From the NCBI RefSeq assembly GCF_022288725.1, contig NZ_JAKNTA010000018.1, forward strand, positions 54,943 to 118,942: DNA of 64,000 bases, in the 5' to 3' direction. Source of the stretch: Kitasatospora sp. A2-31 (lineage in GTDB: Bacteria > Actinomycetota > Actinomycetes > Streptomycetales > Streptomycetaceae). Under the pieces are notes generated by a model. That model saw nothing but the letters and a program-made list of their open reading frames with translations. It had not been told where the DNA came from and made no database searches. The position numbers and the translations under genes are program-made. Below, piece by piece: positions 40,282-49,900 of the stretch (within the stretch, counting starts at the first letter, position 1; each line of letters begins with the position of its first letter).

Positions 40282-42276
40282 TCAGTGGGTGTCGGCGCCG
40301 TCCCGGCCGCGCGTCTGGACGGGGACGGTGGTGTCGTACTGGCGGGCCTGGAGCAGGTATCCCTCGCGATAGTGGGTCGCGGGCTGGCGGGCCATGAGGT
40401 CGGCGTGCGTGCCTTCCTCGATGAGCCGGCCGTGGTCCAGGACGAAGATGTGGTCGGCCTTCGCCGTGGCGCCGAGGCGGTGGGTGATCAGGACGACGGT
40501 GACGCCGAGTTCGGTGAGGTGGCGGATCTGCTCGAACGCGGCGACTTCGGCCTGCGGGTCGAGCGCGGAGGTGGGTTCGTCGACGACGACCAGCGCTGGC
40601 AGCCGGTTGTCCTGGTCGGGGGTGGTCAGACGGAGGCGGGTACGGGCCAGGGCGACCTTCTGCCACTGGCCGCCGGACAGCTGCACACCGCCCTCGAAGC
40701 CCTTGGCCAGCAGGGTGTTCCAGCCGCGGGGCAGTTCGTCGAGCACTGGCTGGAGGTCGGCGTAGTCGGCGGCGGCGTCCAGGTGCTCTTGGCCGAGGGG
40801 GACCTCGGGGCGGCCCAGCAGCAGGTTGGCCCGCAGGGTGAAGATCCACCGCTGGAAGTTCTGCGCGAGCAGCGCGACGCTGCGGAACTGCTGGTGGCGG
40901 TCGGCGGTGGCGGTGTCGACGCCGTCCCACAGCACCTTGCCCTGGTGGGGCTGGTAGACGCCGCACAGGATGTGGGCCAGCGTGGTCTTGCCCGAGCCGT
41001 TCCGGCCGACCAGGGCGACGACCTTCCCTCGCGGGATGGTCAGGCTGATCTTGTCGAGCGCCGGGGCCTCGCGGCCGGGGTAGCTGAAGGTTACCTCTTC
41101 GACCGTGATCGTCTCGGGGCGTTCCGGAAGAGGCGTCCCGCCGGTGGGGATCGCCCGGCGGTGGCCGTCGCGGCGCAGCTGGTCGAGGTCGCGGACGAAG
41201 AGGCTCTCCTCGTAGAGGCGGTTGACCTGGGAGACGAGGCCGCCGATGCTCGCTGACCCGGTGCGGAGGGCGACGACGGCCGTGCCGGCGGCGGCGAGCG
41301 GGATGGAGCCGTCCACAACGAGCCAGCCGAGCAGGGCGAAGGCGCCGGTGGTGGCGAGGCCGGCGAGGGTGGCGGTGAGCAGGTCGGTGCGGGCGCGGGC
41401 GGCGGCGAGGCGGGCCTGTTCCTGTTCGGCGGAGGCGGCCATCTGCTCGTAGTGGTGGAGCAGGAAGGGGCCGCTGGCGTGGACGCGCTGCTCGGCCGCC
41501 GAGTAGGGGCGGATCATCATGTCCGCCAGTGCGGTGCTGGCGCGGGAGTGCTGGAGCCAGGACCGGGTGGAGGCGTACTGGCGGCGGGCGATGAGCACAG
41601 CTCCCCAGCCACGCGGCGCGGTGATCAGCACCAACATCGGCAGCAGTACCGGGTGGAGGACGGACAGCACGCCGGCGGCGGAGACGAGGGAGAAGCCGGC
41701 GGTGAGGACGGAGGTCGCCTGGCCGATGATGTTCTGCAGGGACATCGCGCCCCAGCGGGCGCTGTCGACCTCCGCGAGGAACTCGGGGTCCTCGATGGCC
41801 TCCAGCTCGGACCGGCTGACGATGCCGAGGAACTCGACGGTGGCCCGGCGGAAGACCGCCGGCTCCAGACGGCCGCCCGCCCACGCGGAGAGCGCCGACA
41901 GGACCGAGGAGAGCGCGGCCAGGGCACCGACGGTGACGACCGCCGGGAGCGCCGCGCGCAGAACCTGCCCGACCTCGCCGGGCGCCAGGACCGCCGACAG
42001 GGCGCGGTTGGTCGCGATCAGCGCGGCAGCCGCCGCCAGGCCCCGCAGCACCTCGGCACCGACCAGCGCGACCAGGGCCCGGCGGTCGGCCTGCCACGCC
42101 ATCCGCCCGGCCAGGCGCAGGAACCGGGGCATTTGGCGCGCGACCGCCCAGAACGTGACTTCCCCGCTGGCCAGCTCGTGCTTGGCCCAGCCGTAGTCGT
42201 AACGCATCGGGCCGCCGAACAGCAGCTGCTCGCTGCCCGACGCCGGCTCATCCGGCTTCGTGGTTCCACTGGTCAA
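40282..42276 (-). CDS. ABC exporter, fused membrane and ATPase domains
   Basis: 664 aa. The N-terminal ~330 residues hold six membrane segments. The ATPase domain starts near residue 380: Walker A VGRNGSGKTTLA, signature LSGGQWQKVALART, Walker B LVVVDEPTSALD and H-loop ITHRLG. TTG 42276 has AAAGG upstream; an ATG at 42207 (MRYDYGWAKHEL) is an alternative. Half-transporters of this kind form homodimers that export peptides, lipids or drugs, and can be a natural-product exporter or resistance pump. It lies within the NUDIX/methyltransferase operon. Confidence 0.9.
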   Translation of the reverse strand: MTSGTTKPDEPASGSEQLLFGGPMRYDYGWAKHELASGEVTFWAVARQMPRFLRLAGRMAWQADRRALVALVGAEVLRGLAAAAALIATNRALSAVLAPGEVGQVLRAALPAVVTVGALAALSSVLSALSAWAGGRLEPAVFRRATVEFLGIVSRSELEAIEDPEFLAEVDSARWGAMSLQNIIGQATSVLTAGFSLVSAAGVLSVLHPVLLPMLVLITAPRGWGAVLIARRQYASTRSWLQHSRASTALADMMIRPYSAAEQRVHASGPFLLHHYEQMAASAEQEQARLAAARARTDLLTATLAGLATTGAFALLGWLVVDGSIPLAAAGTAVVALRTGSASIGGLVSQVNRLYEESLFVRDLDQLRRDGHRRAIPTGGTPLPERPETITVEEVTFSYPGREAPALDKISLTIPRGKVVALVGRNGSGKTTLAHILCGVYQPHQGKVLWDGVDTATADRHQQFRSVALLAQNFQRWIFTLRANLLLGRPEVPLGQEHLDAAADYADLQPVLDELPRGWNTLLAKGFEGGVQLSGGQWQKVALARTRLRLTTPDQDNRLPALVVVDEPTSALDPQAEVAAFEQIRHLTELGVTVVLITHRLGATAKADHIFVLDHGRLIEEGTHADLMARQPATHYREGYLLQARQYDTTVPVQTRGRDGADTH

Positions 42277-42321
42277 GTAGGTGCCTTTCGTCGAGGCGGC
42301 GGGCGGCGGCCCGCCGGTTCG

Positions 42322-42813
42322 TCAGGATTCGAGGTAGGCGGTGCCGCCGCCGCGCAGGGCGGTGTGGGCGGCGCGCAGGTTGCGGGCGTTGTACCGCTCC
42401 ATCACGCCCGGCGCGCACGCCTGGTCCAGGTCCCACCAGCGCCAGCCCAGCAACTCCCCGTCGGGTGTGCGGATTCGCTCCTCCGTGCCGGGGGCGAGGG
42501 TGGCGTGGAAGGTGAACACGTGGCAGGGGTAGGCCGACGGGTTCGCGGCGGCGCCGGGGAACAGCTCGGCCTTGGTGGTCATCCAGTTGTAGACCAGCAG
42601 GCGGCCGACGGTGACGGGGACGCCGAGCTCTTCGGAGAGCTCGCGGGCGCAGGTTGCGGCCGGGGCCTCGTCCCATTCGGCCTTACCTCCGGGCACGACC
42701 CAGGTGCGGGAGCGGCCGTGGTGGACGAGCAGCACTTCGGTGTCGCCGCGGGTGATCAGTCCGCCGGCGGCGGTCGAGAACACCGCGCGCCCGGGTCGCT
42801 CGGTCTCCGACAT
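42322..42813 (-). CDS. NUDIX hydrolase
   Basis: 163 aa from ATG 42813 (GGAG upstream). Nudix box GGKAEWDEAPAATCARELSE with following ELGVPV (GX5EX7REUXEE pattern). Preceded by strand VLLVHHGRSRTWVVPGG. It hydrolyses a nucleoside-diphosphate-linked compound; substrate unknown. It is one of five NUDIX domains in this operon. Confidence 0.85.
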   Translation of the reverse strand: MSETERPGRAVFSTAAGGLITRGDTEVLLVHHGRSRTWVVPGGKAEWDEAPAATCARELSEELGVPVTVGRLLVYNWMTTKAELFPGAAANPSAYPCHVFTFHATLAPGTEERIRTPDGELLGWRWWDLDQACAPGVMERYNARNLRAAHTALRGGGTAYLES

Positions 42814-42875
42814 GTCGTCAACTCCATGGGTCAGTGCCGCCCCGGAGCTGATCGGGGCGGCGCGTTGGATGGTGT

Positions 42876-43511
42876 TCAGGGGCGCAGGAGCAGGCACAGC
42901 AGGGAGCCGAGCGGGTATTCGGTCACCTCACGCCAGCCGGTGCGCAGGCGTTCAAGGGCGGCGTGGTCGAGGCCGATGTGGTGGCGGCCGTCGCTCTGCC
43001 GCTCGGCGAGCGGGGTGGTCACCGCGATCACGCCGCCCGGGGCGAGGCGGCGGCGGGCGGCGGCGAGGACAGCCGGTTGGTCGAGGAAAGCCAGCGCGAG
43101 ACGGAAGGCGACGAGGTCGAATCTGCGGTCGGGCAGTTCGTCCAGGGCGTGGTTGACGTCGAGTTCGCGGAAGACCGTGCCGGGCAGGTGGGCGCAGCGT
43201 TCGCGGGCGGCGGTGATCGCGCTGGGTGCGAAGTCGACGCCGGTGACGGCGGCGCCCCGCTCGGCAAGGGCCACGCTCAACTCACCGGTGCCGCAGCACA
43301 CATCCAGCACCGCCATCCCGGCGACCGGACGGTGGAGGTGCCCGGCAAGGAGATCGACCTCCTGGCCGGTGACTGTCCGGAAGCGCGCGCCCTCGCGGTA
43401 GTCGGCATCCCACGGACCCGGGGCGCTCAAGCCCTCCATCGACTTCCCGCCGCGATCGGTCGGCCCCGGCGGCACGGCGGCGTGGCCGGTCGAGGAGTCG
43501 GTGCCGATCAC
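42876..43511 (-). CDS. SAM-dependent class I methyltransferase
   Basis: 211 aa, GTG start overlapping the NUDIX stop (GTGA). Motif I VLDVCCGTGELSVALAERG, motif II GVDFAPSAITAARERC, and RRRLAPGGVIAVTTPL as the post-motif. It methylates a small molecule by family resemblance; the target is unknown. It is translationally coupled with the upstream NUDIX gene, which suggests that the two act on the same metabolite. Confidence 0.87.
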   Translation of the reverse strand: MIGTDSSTGHAAVPPGPTDRGGKSMEGLSAPGPWDADYREGARFRTVTGQEVDLLAGHLHRPVAGMAVLDVCCGTGELSVALAERGAAVTGVDFAPSAITAARERCAHLPGTVFRELDVNHALDELPDRRFDLVAFRLALAFLDQPAVLAAARRRLAPGGVIAVTTPLAERQSDGRHHIGLDHAALERLRTGWREVTEYPLGSLLCLLLRP

Positions 43512-43993
43512 GCCTCCACCAGCCGATGGTGGTCCGGGGTGTCATCGAACCCGTAGGTGGCGAACGCCGGGCCACCGGCCAGGTACGCCTCCACCGAGGT
43601 CATCGACGTCGGGAACATCGGGCCGGGCAGCGAGGTCGCCGGTGCCCAGCGGACCTCCAGGTGCTTGGTGGGTTCGGTGTTGACCAGCTCGCCGGTGAAC
43701 TCCGAAGCCGCGAACACGAACGTCACGAACCCGCCCTTGCCGTCCCAGCCCTCCTTCACCTGGACCGTGTGGACCAGGCGCAGGTCGGCTGGCGCGACAA
43801 CGAGGCCGGTCTCCTCACGTAGCTCCCTCGCCGCAGCCGTATGGATCTCCTCGCCGGGGTCGACCTTCCCACCGGGAAACGTCCACACCGGGCCGGGGCT
43901 CCAACTGCGCGCGGCGTAGTGGAGGGTGGCGATCCGGTCGGTGGCCAGGTCGTGAACGATGACGCTGACGGTCAACCTGCTGGTCGTGTGCAT
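43508..43993 (-). CDS. NUDIX hydrolase
   Basis: 161 aa. Nudix box GGKVDPGEEIHTAAARELRE followed by ETGLVV. ATG shares one base with the stop of the three-domain NUDIX gene (TGATG) and the stop overlaps the methyltransferase start, so three genes are coupled. Resembles the MutT/8-oxo-dGTPase-like subgroup of Streptomyces, substrate undefined. Confidence 0.87.
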   Translation of the reverse strand: MHTTSRLTVSVIVHDLATDRIATLHYAARSWSPGPVWTFPGGKVDPGEEIHTAAARELREETGLVVAPADLRLVHTVQVKEGWDGKGGFVTFVFAASEFTGELVNTEPTKHLEVRWAPATSLPGPMFPTSMTSVEAYLAGGPAFATYGFDDTPDHHRLVEA

Positions 43994-45675
43994 CAGATGC
44001 TCTCCTGCTCTCGGTTGGTCGCTTCGTCAGTGGAGGCCGCGCTCGACGAGCGGGTGATGCGCTGGACGGTGAGCAGGACGGCCGCCAGGGTGCCTGCCTC
44101 GGTGATCCGGCCGTCGCCGCACATCGCCACCGCCTCCTCCAGCGGTACCCAGCGCAGGTCCATGTCGGCCTCGCTCGCGTCCCGGTGGTGCTCGCCGACC
44201 GTGAGGTCCTGGGCCAGGTAGAGGTGTTCTTGGGTGCGGGCGCCGGCGGGCATCCGCCACATCGTGGTCAGCGGCTCGACCTCAGCAGCACGGATGCCGG
44301 CCTCCTCGGCCAGCTCGCGGTGCGCGGCCGTGAGCGGGGCCTCGCCGGGTTCGCACCCCCCACCGGGGCACATCAGCAGCCGCTGACCGCAGACGTAGAC
44401 GCTCTCCTCCACCAACGCGATCCGGCCGCGGTCATCCAGGGCCACCACCCTCACCCCGTCGGCCAACTCGGAGTACTCGTACGTCCCCAGGCTCTGGTCG
44501 GCGCGCCGCACCTCGTCGCGGCGCAGGACCACCCGGTCACCCCTGAACGCGACGACCGACGACAGCGTGGTCCAGCCCTCGATCTCCCCGGCGGAGCCAG
44601 AGCACTCCAGCGCCTCCTGCGGCGCCGTGCGGCTCAGCCCGGCCCCGTCGAGCACCACCACGGCGGGCTCCGCAACACTCGGACGGACCTGGCCGGGCAG
44701 GGCGGCGTGGTGGTCGTGGATGAGCCGGCGGGTGGAGTCGCGCAGCCGCAGCCGGTGCAGGTCCTCGGGCCGGAACCAGTGCAGCAGGACACCCTCGCGG
44801 AGATCGGCCGTCTGCGGGTCGCCCTGCCAGGACGCGGCGAAGATCTGGATCGGCACGGCCAGGCCGTCCACGCCGGTCGTCCACTCAACCCTCAGCCGCT
44901 CCACCTCACCCAGGCGCAGCCCCGGTACTTCCTCGGCCAGTTCACGCCGAAGGGTGCCCTCCAAGCTGCCGTCACCAGGTTCCGCGCCGCCGCCCAGCAG
45001 ACTGAACTCACCCGGCGCCCAAATGTGGTCGAAGGCATCGCGCAGGTGCAGGAGATAGCGGCCGGCTCCGTCGTGGATCAGAGCGCTCGCGTTCACCGGC
45101 TCGGGCCGCCCGTCCAGACCCAGCGACTGCAGCTTTGCCCGCAGCGAGGGGGAGGCGACCTGGTCGAAGGGGCGCCACTCGCAGCCGGTGACCTCCTCCT
45201 CCTGGAGCGCGGTCTCGGGTGTCGCCGGGTCGGCGAGGTAGAAGACGAAGCGGAAGTCGTAGTGCTGGTGGGCGCCTTCACCGCGCGCGGGGTTCGGGTC
45301 GATGTCGTTGATGTCGATGTCGACCGGCTGGTCGAGGAGCTGCGGGGCCAGGCACAGCGCGCCGGGCTGGACGCCGGCTTCCTCGGCGACCTCCCGCAGC
45401 GCGGTGGCCATCAGAGTGGTGTCGCTCTCCTCGCCCCCGTGGCCGCCGGGGCAGAGCGTCAGCCCGGTGGCCTTGTGGTGGATGTGCAGGACCTCGCGGT
45501 CGCGGTTGATGACGACGGCGCTGCACGTGACGTGCGCGGGCAGGGTCGTGCGGCTGGTCGGCTCCAGTTCGGTGGCGAGCATCGCGAGCAGCGGCTCGAG
45601 CTTGGCGCGTTCGGCGGGGTGACAGTCCAGGTAGGCGCGGGTGACGGTGGCGATGGCGTCGGCGGACGGCGGCAA
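43993..45675 (-). CDS. Three-domain NUDIX protein
   Basis: 560 aa from TTG 45675 (AAGGAG 6 nt upstream). It has three complete NUDIX domains in a row, with boxes at residues ~77-102 (GGHGGEESDTTLMATALREV, then AEEAGV), ~228-252 (GGGAEPGDGSLEGTLRRELA) and ~438-461 (GGGCEPGEAPLTAAHRELAE). The third domain resembles ADP-ribose pyrophosphatases. All three retain the metal-binding glutamates, so all may be active. NUDIX proteins usually have one domain, at most two; three is unusual. It leads the operon whose other members are NUDIX, methyltransferase, NUDIX, ABC exporter and nucleotidyltransferase. Confidence 0.88.
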   Translation of the reverse strand: MPPSADAIATVTRAYLDCHPAERAKLEPLLAMLATELEPTSRTTLPAHVTCSAVVINRDREVLHIHHKATGLTLCPGGHGGEESDTTLMATALREVAEEAGVQPGALCLAPQLLDQPVDIDINDIDPNPARGEGAHQHYDFRFVFYLADPATPETALQEEEVTGCEWRPFDQVASPSLRAKLQSLGLDGRPEPVNASALIHDGAGRYLLHLRDAFDHIWAPGEFSLLGGGAEPGDGSLEGTLRRELAEEVPGLRLGEVERLRVEWTTGVDGLAVPIQIFAASWQGDPQTADLREGVLLHWFRPEDLHRLRLRDSTRRLIHDHHAALPGQVRPSVAEPAVVVLDGAGLSRTAPQEALECSGSAGEIEGWTTLSSVVAFRGDRVVLRRDEVRRADQSLGTYEYSELADGVRVVALDDRGRIALVEESVYVCGQRLLMCPGGGCEPGEAPLTAAHRELAEEAGIRAAEVEPLTTMWRMPAGARTQEHLYLAQDLTVGEHHRDASEADMDLRWVPLEEAVAMCGDGRITEAGTLAAVLLTVQRITRSSSAASTDEATNREQESI

Positions 45676-45849
45676 GCGGGGCTCCTTCGGAGACCAGGGG
45701 ACGGAGGGATCGGCGGGGCTAGGACACGAAACCCTGCCATCGCCGTTGATCGGTAGACCCCCGCACTGCAGCGAACTGCGTTCCCCCAGTCAGAACTTGG
45801 GCGGCCAGGTACGGGGCCAGGCCAGTGGGACTGATGGTGGTGAGAGTGG

Positions 45850-47979
45850 TCACGAGACGCGCACCGCCGACATGCGGCCGTTGAGACGCTCAAGGTCCCT
45901 GATGCTGGTGAGGCCCGTGTAGTGGCTGAGGCTGGCGGTGTACCAGCCGAGGGCGACGTCCGGCTGCCCGGCTCGCTCGGCGGCTTGGCCGAGGAACTCG
46001 ATGGTGCGGGCGGTCCAGTGGCCGTGGCCGACGTCGGCGAATTCACGCCGGGCCTGAAGGAGTGCGGCGACGGCGAGATCGTGCTGGCCGGCGAGGGAGT
46101 AGCCCTCGCCGAGGTAGGCCAGCGCGCGGGCGGCGTCGAGCGGGTTGGGCGGCTGGAGGTCGGCGAGATCGGCACGGGCCGTGCGCAGGACGGGGAGGGC
46201 GAAGTCGGCGTTCCCCTGCCGGGCGGCGGCGGAGCCCAGGAGCATCCCGGCGAGTCCCGCGCCTCTGCGGTCGTCGAGGTCGGCGTAGAGGCCGAGAGCG
46301 TCTCCGAGGAAGACCTGGGCCTCGTCGTTGAGCCCGGCGTCATGGAGGGCTGCCCCGATTCCGAAGGTGGACTGGGCGACCCCGGCACGGTCGCCTACCG
46401 CGTGAGCCAGGGCTGCGGCCCGGGAGTAGTGGGTGGCGGCCTCGGAGTAGCGTTCGGCGGCGACCAGGCCGAGGGCGAGGATGGAGGACATCTCGTGGAT
46501 CGCCATCGGGTCGCCCCAGCGCAGCGCGGCCCGCAGCCCGGCCTCGTACACGATGATCCACATCGTGACGTCGCGGTGGTAGTGGAAGAGGGGCCACAGA
46601 TCGGAGGCGAGCGCGCAGGCAACCGCCGGGTCGTCGCAGGAGACGGCGGTGATCATGGCCGCCCCGACGGCGGGTGCGATGGCCTCCAGCCAGGCCAGGG
46701 CTTCGTGCCGGTTGGTGAAGCGGACCGGCTCGACTGGCTGCTCCAGCAGGGTCGGGCGGGGCAGGGCGCGGTGGTGCGGGGTGAGGAGCTGGGCGCAGGC
46801 GCGGGCGGCCTGGAGGAGGTGGGTGAGGTAGCCGGCGGTGGCTTCGGTAGCGGCGAGCCTGGCTGGTGTTCCGACGCCGATGGCGGCGGAGCGGACGGCG
46901 GGACGGAGCGTGTAGAGGTCGCCGCGGACGGCGGCGCGCTGGGCCGTGTCGAGTAGGCCCCGGGCGGTCAGCTCGGTGAGGAGCACCCTGGCCTGGCCGC
47001 GGGTGGTGCCGGTTGCGGCGGCGCTGGAGGCGAGGTCGAGGTCGGGAGCCGGGACGAGAGCGAGCCGCTGCAGGAAGCCTGCCTCCCGCGGAGACAGGTG
47101 GGCGAAGGCGGTGTCGACGGCGTCGCGCACGGGGTTGTCCGATCGGGTCGGGCCTGACGGGGAGGGTTCGGGTAGGCCGGCGATCAGCGGCAGGTCCGGC
47201 TGGAGGATGAGTTCGGCGGCGGCGAGCACGATTGCCAGCGGCATCCCGCCGTGGAACCCGACGAAGGCGGCTGCCCCGTCCGGGTCGCGCCCGGTGCGTT
47301 CTTCGCCGACGATCCGCGACAGCAGCCACAGACCGTGCTCGGCCGCAAGCGGCCCGAGACGGTGGTGGACGGCACCGTGGGCAAGCAGCGCCGGCAGCGG
47401 CTCGCGGCTGGTGACCACGAGCAGGCAGCCCGGCGTGGCCGGAACGAGCGGCAGCACCTGCCCGGCGTCGACAGCGTCCTCCAGCACCACCAACAGGCGC
47501 CGCCGGGCGGTCTCGCTGTGCCACAGGCCGAGCAGGTCCTGCTCGGTCCAGGGCAGCGGGGCGTGCTCACCGAGGCCGAGCGAGCGCAGCAGCGACCGCG
47601 CGACCTCGGCGGTCGTGGCGGGGCCGCCCGGGGCGTCGGCGCGTAGCCGGGCCACGAGCTGGCCGTCCGGGTATCGGTCGGCGACCTTGTGGCCCAGCTT
47701 CGTGGCCAGGGTCCGCTTGCCGACACCGTCCGCGCCGGTGATCACCACGACGGGCGCGCTCCCGTCCGCCGCCGTCCGGCCGAGGACGGCGCCCAGGGAC
47801 AGCAGGGACTGCTCCCGGCCGGTGAACACCGCTGGGACGGGGGAGAGTTGGCACGGAGCTGGCACCGGCGCCAAGGGCGGGCCCGGGTGGAGATGTATGC
47901 CTGCGGTGATGTGCCCGGCCCGGACGGCGACCCCCGCCCCGGAGCCGCAAGCGGTCCTGTGCACCTCGCCCCCGCTCAC
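45850..47979 (-). CDS. NB-ARC/STAND ATPase with TPR repeats, probable pathway regulator
   Basis: 709 aa from GTG 47979 (one-base overlap with the GH15 stop). NTPase domain near residues 50-300: TGREQSLLSLG, P-loop GADGVGKRTLATKLG, Walker B LLVVLEDAVDA and sensor LLVVTSREPLP, then GGMPLAI. The C-terminal half is TPR-like (ERYSEAATHYSRAAALAHAV, then YLGEGYSLAGQHDLAVAALL). Unlike SARP/AfsR regulators there is no N-terminal DNA-binding domain. STAND proteins act as switches in regulation or in defence; here its place in a metabolic operon favours regulation. Confidence 0.82.
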   Translation of the reverse strand: MSGGEVHRTACGSGAGVAVRAGHITAGIHLHPGPPLAPVPAPCQLSPVPAVFTGREQSLLSLGAVLGRTAADGSAPVVVITGADGVGKRTLATKLGHKVADRYPDGQLVARLRADAPGGPATTAEVARSLLRSLGLGEHAPLPWTEQDLLGLWHSETARRRLLVVLEDAVDAGQVLPLVPATPGCLLVVTSREPLPALLAHGAVHHRLGPLAAEHGLWLLSRIVGEERTGRDPDGAAAFVGFHGGMPLAIVLAAAELILQPDLPLIAGLPEPSPSGPTRSDNPVRDAVDTAFAHLSPREAGFLQRLALVPAPDLDLASSAAATGTTRGQARVLLTELTARGLLDTAQRAAVRGDLYTLRPAVRSAAIGVGTPARLAATEATAGYLTHLLQAARACAQLLTPHHRALPRPTLLEQPVEPVRFTNRHEALAWLEAIAPAVGAAMITAVSCDDPAVACALASDLWPLFHYHRDVTMWIIVYEAGLRAALRWGDPMAIHEMSSILALGLVAAERYSEAATHYSRAAALAHAVGDRAGVAQSTFGIGAALHDAGLNDEAQVFLGDALGLYADLDDRRGAGLAGMLLGSAAARQGNADFALPVLRTARADLADLQPPNPLDAARALAYLGEGYSLAGQHDLAVAALLQARREFADVGHGHWTARTIEFLGQAAERAGQPDVALGWYTASLSHYTGLTSIRDLERLNGRMSAVRVS

Positions 47980-49868
47980 TACGCGACCACGGCGGCCGGC
48001 ACCGCCTGCTCGACGGCGGCACGAGGGCGGGACGGGTTGGACCGGCCCGCCCGGGACCAGAGTCGGACGGCGGCATCGGCCAAGGCCCAGTGCGAGAACG
48101 CCTGCGGGTAGTTCCCGAGCTGGCGCCTCGCGAGGGGGTCGTACTCCTCGGCGAGCAGGCCGAGGTCGCTGCGCAGGGCGAGGAGCCGGTCGAACAGCCC
48201 GGTGGCCTGGCCGTAGCGGCCGATAGCGGCGAGGCCCTCGGCGAGCCAGAACGAGCAGGCGAGGAAGGCACCCTCGTGGCCGGCGAGGCCGTCGACGTTG
48301 GTGCCGGGCTCCTCGCGGGTGGCGTAGCGCAGCACCAGACCGTACTCGGTGAGGTGGTGCTGGATGGCCTCGACGGTGGCGATGACGCGCTGATCGTCGG
48401 CAGGCAGGAAGCCGACCTGGGAGATCAGTAGCAGGGAGGCGTCGAGGTCCTCGCCGCCGTAGTACTGGGTGAACACCCCGCGCTCGGGGTCGACGCCGCG
48501 GGTGCAGACATCGTGATGAATCTCCTCACGCAGCACGGCGAGGCGCACCAGGACGGCCGGGTCGGCGTCGGGCCGGCGTTCCAGCAGCCGCAGGGTGCGG
48601 TCCACGGCGACCCAGCACATGACCTTGGAGTGGGTGAAGTGCCGCGCCTCGCCGCGGATTTCCCAGATGCCCTCGTCCGGCTCCTTCCAGCGCAGCTCCA
48701 GCTGCGTGATCAGGGCGAGGAGCAGGGCGTCGATCTTCGGGTCCGCCGGCAAGCCCGTGTCCTCGGCGAGCAGCAGGGTGTCGGCGAGTTCGCCGAAGAC
48801 GTCGAGCTGGAGCTGGCCGGCGGCGCCGTTGCCGATCCGCACCGGCCGGGATTCCTCGTATCCGGGCAGGTGGTCCAGGACTTCCTCGTCGAGGTCGGCG
48901 TCGCCGTTGAGGCGGTAGATCGGCTGGAGGCGCACGGGGGTGACCGTGTCGATGAGCCAGCTCCGCCAGCGCCGGGCCTCCTCCAGCTGTCCGAGCCGGA
49001 TCAGGGCGGCGATGGTCAGCGCGCTGTCGCGCAGCCACACGAACCGGTAGTCCCACTGCCGCTCGCCGCCGAGCTGCTCGGGCAGGGAGGTGGTGGGCGC
49101 GGCGACGACGCCGCCGCCCGGGTGGCACGTTGCCTTGAGGGTGAGGGCGGAGCGCACTACGGCATCGCGGTAGGGGCCGCGGTAGGTGCACCCGCGCGCC
49201 CACTGGTCCCAGTACTCCACGGTCGCGTCCAGCTCGGCGAAGGCGTCCGGTGGGATGGGCGCTGGCCTGTTGGAGGGCTTCCAGGTGAGTGAGAGCGTGA
49301 TGCTCTGGTGCGCGTGGAGGGAGAGGTCGGCCCGGCACACCCCGTCGCGGTTGACGGTGTGGGAGGGGCCGTCGAGCCAGTACGAGTGCGGGTAGGTGGT
49401 CGCCGACAGGCGCGGGGTGCCGTGGTTGAAGCGCTGGATGGTCGGCAGCGTGGCGCCGTAGTCGGTGCGGGGGCGGAAGACGGAGGCGACGCGAACCACG
49501 CCGCTAACGCACTCGACGATCCGGATGATCTGCGGTTCGGCGTTGTCGGTGACGTCGGGGGCGGGCATGAAGTCGGTGATCGCGAGGGTGCCGGTGTCGG
49601 TGTCCCACTCCTGGCGCAGGATCATGGTGTCGCCCAGGTACTGGCGGCGGTCGGCGGCCGGTGGCGGGGAGCCGTCGTAGACGGCCGGGCCGACGCGCCA
49701 GAAGCCGTGCTCCTCGCCGCCGAGCATCGAGGCGAAGACGGCCGGGGAGTCGAAGTCGGGCATACAGGCCCAGTTAATGGCGCCGTCCGGGCGAACCAGC
49801 GCGGCGGAGCGCGTGTTGCCGAGGAGGGCGAGGTCCTCGATCCGGAACGGGGCAGGGGCGCGGAGCAT
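47979..49868 (-). CDS. Glycoside hydrolase family 15 protein (glucoamylase/trehalase type)
   Basis: 629 aa, ATG 49868. N-terminal beta-sandwich region starting IEDLALLGNTRSAALVRPDG, then the (alpha/alpha)6 catalytic part with GGERQWDYRFVWLRDSALTI, NGDADLDEEVLDHLPGYEES and the final general-base region (LAEEYDPLARRQLGNYPQAF). This is the actinobacterial cytoplasmic GH15 subgroup that includes trehalases. It has no signal peptide, so it acts inside the cell, perhaps on trehalose or a glycosylated metabolite. Confidence 0.88.
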   Translation of the reverse strand: MLRAPAPFRIEDLALLGNTRSAALVRPDGAINWACMPDFDSPAVFASMLGGEEHGFWRVGPAVYDGSPPPAADRRQYLGDTMILRQEWDTDTGTLAITDFMPAPDVTDNAEPQIIRIVECVSGVVRVASVFRPRTDYGATLPTIQRFNHGTPRLSATTYPHSYWLDGPSHTVNRDGVCRADLSLHAHQSITLSLTWKPSNRPAPIPPDAFAELDATVEYWDQWARGCTYRGPYRDAVVRSALTLKATCHPGGGVVAAPTTSLPEQLGGERQWDYRFVWLRDSALTIAALIRLGQLEEARRWRSWLIDTVTPVRLQPIYRLNGDADLDEEVLDHLPGYEESRPVRIGNGAAGQLQLDVFGELADTLLLAEDTGLPADPKIDALLLALITQLELRWKEPDEGIWEIRGEARHFTHSKVMCWVAVDRTLRLLERRPDADPAVLVRLAVLREEIHHDVCTRGVDPERGVFTQYYGGEDLDASLLLISQVGFLPADDQRVIATVEAIQHHLTEYGLVLRYATREEPGTNVDGLAGHEGAFLACSFWLAEGLAAIGRYGQATGLFDRLLALRSDLGLLAEEYDPLARRQLGNYPQAFSHWALADAAVRLWSRAGRSNPSRPRAAVEQAVPAAVVA

Positions 49869-49900
49869 GGAGGTCCTGACGTGGGTGGGAGGGGTGGTGG

